Shown piece after piece: positions 12,836 to 14,454 of a stretch of 14,454 bases of DNA. A model generated the notes under the pieces. The model was not told the origin of the DNA. It did no database searches and worked only from the letters and a program-made list of their open reading frames with translations. Position 1 is the stretch's first letter; each line of letters begins with the position of its first letter. The position numbers and the translations under genes are program-made. This DNA comes from Candidatus Eiseniibacteriota bacterium (GTDB taxonomy: Bacteria; Eisenbacteria; RBG-16-71-46; JAGVPR01), in assembly GCA_020052115.1 (NCBI GenBank), contig JAGVPR010000281.1, positions 1 to 14,454 of the forward strand, read 5' to 3'.

Positions 12836-14454
12836 ATGAATGAGGGTGTGACCGACGATCCCCGTCTGCCTCAGAGCGCCCGCTCGAGCGCGGCCGCCTC
12901 GATCCGAGAAGCCGACCCGCTGCACGCCGCCGCGGCCGAGGCGATGCTCGCGTTCGCCCGGGCGGTGAAGAATGCTCAGATCTACCCTCGAGGCAGCGCC
13001 ATGCGAAGCCGCAGCGTCGAGGCGGCGCACGAGCGAATCCGCGCGGTGTGCGACGAGTTCGGACCGATGAGGCTCAGGGTCCAGCAGGGCCGCTTCCTCC
13101 TCGACGCCGTCCCCGCCTACGAGGACCCGGACGACGTCACGGGGCTTGCCCGCCGGTTCTTCCGGGACGGAGTGCGCGAGATCACGTTCCATCCGGGGAT
13201 CGAGCTTCCCGAGGTCGAGACGTTCGCCTGGGCTGTCGTCGCGGCCGGCAGCGCCGCTCCGGACTCGGATGATCTCGTGACGGTTCTCTGGGGCTGCGAG
13301 ATGCCCCACATCCGCTACCAGGTCATTGACGATATCGAATGGGAGCTGGCCGACGACTCCCCGGGGGCCGAGGAAGACGACGCGGGAGGTTCCGACTTCC
13401 TCGATATCGAGATTCAGGAGCTGCTCCCGGCGGAAGCGGGCCCGGCGACCGCGCCGCCAACGCTGCTCGCGAACGCGGGCACGCGCGATGCGCAGGAGGC
13501 GCTCTCGGGTAAAGAGGATGCGCCGCTGTTTCTTCTCTCGCCGGCGGAGGAAGCGGAAGCGGTGCGCTCGCTCGCCGCGGAGCGACACGCGGATCTCCGG
13601 CGCGACACGGTGTGGGCTCTGCGCGAGATCCTCGTGGCGTGGGACGACGCGGCGGAGGATCTCGTCGCGGCCCTCGTCCGCGCGGTGCGCACGCTCCTCG
13701 CGGAATTGGATCTCGAAGGGGCGGCGATGATCGTCGGCTGCCTCGCGGAGGAGCGGGAGCCGCGAGCGCCGGCCGTCGCGGCGGCGTTGCAGCGGCTCTC
13801 CGCGGCGCTGAGCGAGCCAGAAGGCATCTCGCTCATCGAGAAGGCGCTGGACTCGGAAGATCCCGGGGTGCATCGCGCGGTGACGGTGGTTGTTCCAATC
13901 CTGCCGTCCCGCGCCGTGGACGCTCTCTGCGAGATCTTGGGCCGGCTCCAGGGCCGGCAGGCGCGCCACCTGCTGTGCGACGCGATCGCACAGAGGCCGA
14001 AGGACGACGTCGCCGCGATTGCAAAGTGGCTCGGCGACGACCGGTGGTATCTGGTGCGCAACATCGTCGTCATCCTCAATCAGATGGGCGACCCCCGCGC
14101 GGCTTCCATGCTGCGGCCGGTGCTCACCCATCCCGACCTGCGCGTGCGCCGGGAGGCGTTTCGCGCTTTCGCGGCACTCGGCGGGAAGGACGCTTTCACG
14201 TATCTCGCCCGGGCTCTCGACGATCCCGATTCCCGGGCGCGCATCGCTGCCGCCTTCGCGCTCGCCGGGTTGGGGGAGGCGGGCATCGGTCCGCTCCTCA
14301 CGGCCGTCCGGCGCCGCGACTTCGCGCGCCGCTCGCCGGAGGAGCGCCGGGGTTTCTTCGAGGCGCTGGGAGTCACCGGGGCCCGGGTGCTCGTGCCCTA
14401 CCTCGAGCGATTGCTGAAGGCGCGCTCCTTCTTGCGGCGCGGCACGCAGGAGGA
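12836..14454 (+). CDS. HEAT-repeat protein (C-terminus cut by window edge)
   Basis: The frame is open from the ATG to the right edge (539 codons, no stop). It reads MNEGVTDDPRLPQSARSS, then an N-terminal domain at about 30-160 (EAMLAFARAVKNAQIYPRGS, QQGRFLLDAVPAY, IRYQVIDDIEWELAD). An acidic, low-complexity linker follows, then a long helical region. The last part has clear HEAT repeats, such as DRWYLVRNIVVILNQMGDPR, HPDLRVRREAFRAFAALGG and DPDSRARIAAAFALAGLGE. There is no signal peptide, so it is a cytoplasmic scaffold or interaction protein. The 'A..yP.gs' N-terminus with C-terminal HEAT repeats recurs in environmental bacteria, but I know no biochemical role. Start alternatives are ATG 12782 and GTG 12848; none has an ideal ribosome binding site. 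It is the only plus-strand gene. Confidence 0.78.
   Translation, partial: MNEGVTDDPRLPQSARSSAAASIREADPLHAAAAEAMLAFARAVKNAQIYPRGSAMRSRSVEAAHERIRAVCDEFGPMRLRVQQGRFLLDAVPAYEDPDDVTGLARRFFRDGVREITFHPGIELPEVETFAWAVVAAGSAAPDSDDLVTVLWGCEMPHIRYQVIDDIEWELADDSPGAEEDDAGGSDFLDIEIQELLPAEAGPATAPPTLLANAGTRDAQEALSGKEDAPLFLLSPAEEAEAVRSLAAERHADLRRDTVWALREILVAWDDAAEDLVAALVRAVRTLLAELDLEGAAMIVGCLAEEREPRAPAVAAALQRLSAALSEPEGISLIEKALDSEDPGVHRAVTVVVPILPSRAVDALCEILGRLQGRQARHLLCDAIAQRPKDDVAAIAKWLGDDRWYLVRNIVVILNQMGDPRAASMLRPVLTHPDLRVRREAFRAFAALGGKDAFTYLARALDDPDSRARIAAAFALAGLGEAGIGPLLTAVRRRDFARRSPEERRGFFEALGVTGARVLVPYLERLLKARSFLRRGTQE

Noticed and set aside
12788..14131. Minus-strand open frame (447 codons) opposite the HEAT-repeat gene
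   Set aside because: Its translation is Arg-rich with no domain. The plus-strand frame is open to the window edge and shows clear HEAT repeats.
1..14454. tRNA, rRNA, insertion sequences, CRISPR arrays, attachment sites
   Set aside because: I read both strands and saw no cloverleaf, regular spaced repeats, transposase motifs or terminal inverted repeats. Codon use looks even across the genes, so there is no sign of a recent insertion.

Overview
This is a GC-rich window from a Gram-negative bacterium: it encodes outer-membrane lipoproteins, a beta-barrel, periplasmic or extracellular multihaem cytochromes, and sigma-54-dependent regulation. I cannot assign a phylum. The cytochromes recall Geobacter-type metal reducers, but the four-gene membrane cluster is unfamiliar and would suit an uncultured lineage. 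Nearly all genes lie on the minus strand. One gene, at the right edge, runs on the plus strand.

Right to left along the minus strand. (a) 12721-9324 holds four tightly packed membrane-protein genes of unknown function, the first with a signal peptide and a fibronectin-type-III-like domain. (b) 9256-5854 is a signalling block: a membrane histidine kinase with a CHRCH c-haem motif in its periplasmic sensor region, a 4-bp-overlapping NtrC-family sigma-54 activator, and a single-domain receiver protein with its own sigma-54-type promoter. (c) 5617 to the left edge is an extracellular electron-transfer block: an NHL-repeat beta-propeller protein behind a second near-consensus sigma-54 promoter, a hexahaem cytochrome that aligns by eye with Geobacter OmcS, a second multihaem cytochrome, an outer-membrane beta-barrel, and two tandem lipoproteins, the last cut by the window edge. 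On the plus strand, a HEAT-repeat protein starts at about 12836 and runs off the right edge.

The working model, partly inference, is as follows. The kinase senses redox state or a ligand through covalently bound periplasmic haem and phosphorylates the NtrC-type regulator. The regulator then activates two almost identical -24/-12 promoters, TGGCATG-N4-TTGC. One drives the NHL/OmcS-like/cytochrome/barrel/lipoprotein operon, the other the lone receiver, which could act as feedback or a phosphate sink. The cytochrome cluster looks like a complete module for making, exporting and anchoring a cytochrome filament. The hexahaem protein keeps the histidine next to its first haem motif that in OmcS ligates a haem of the neighbouring subunit. 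A structured 155-nt leader precedes the hexahaem gene and has partial GEMM-like features.
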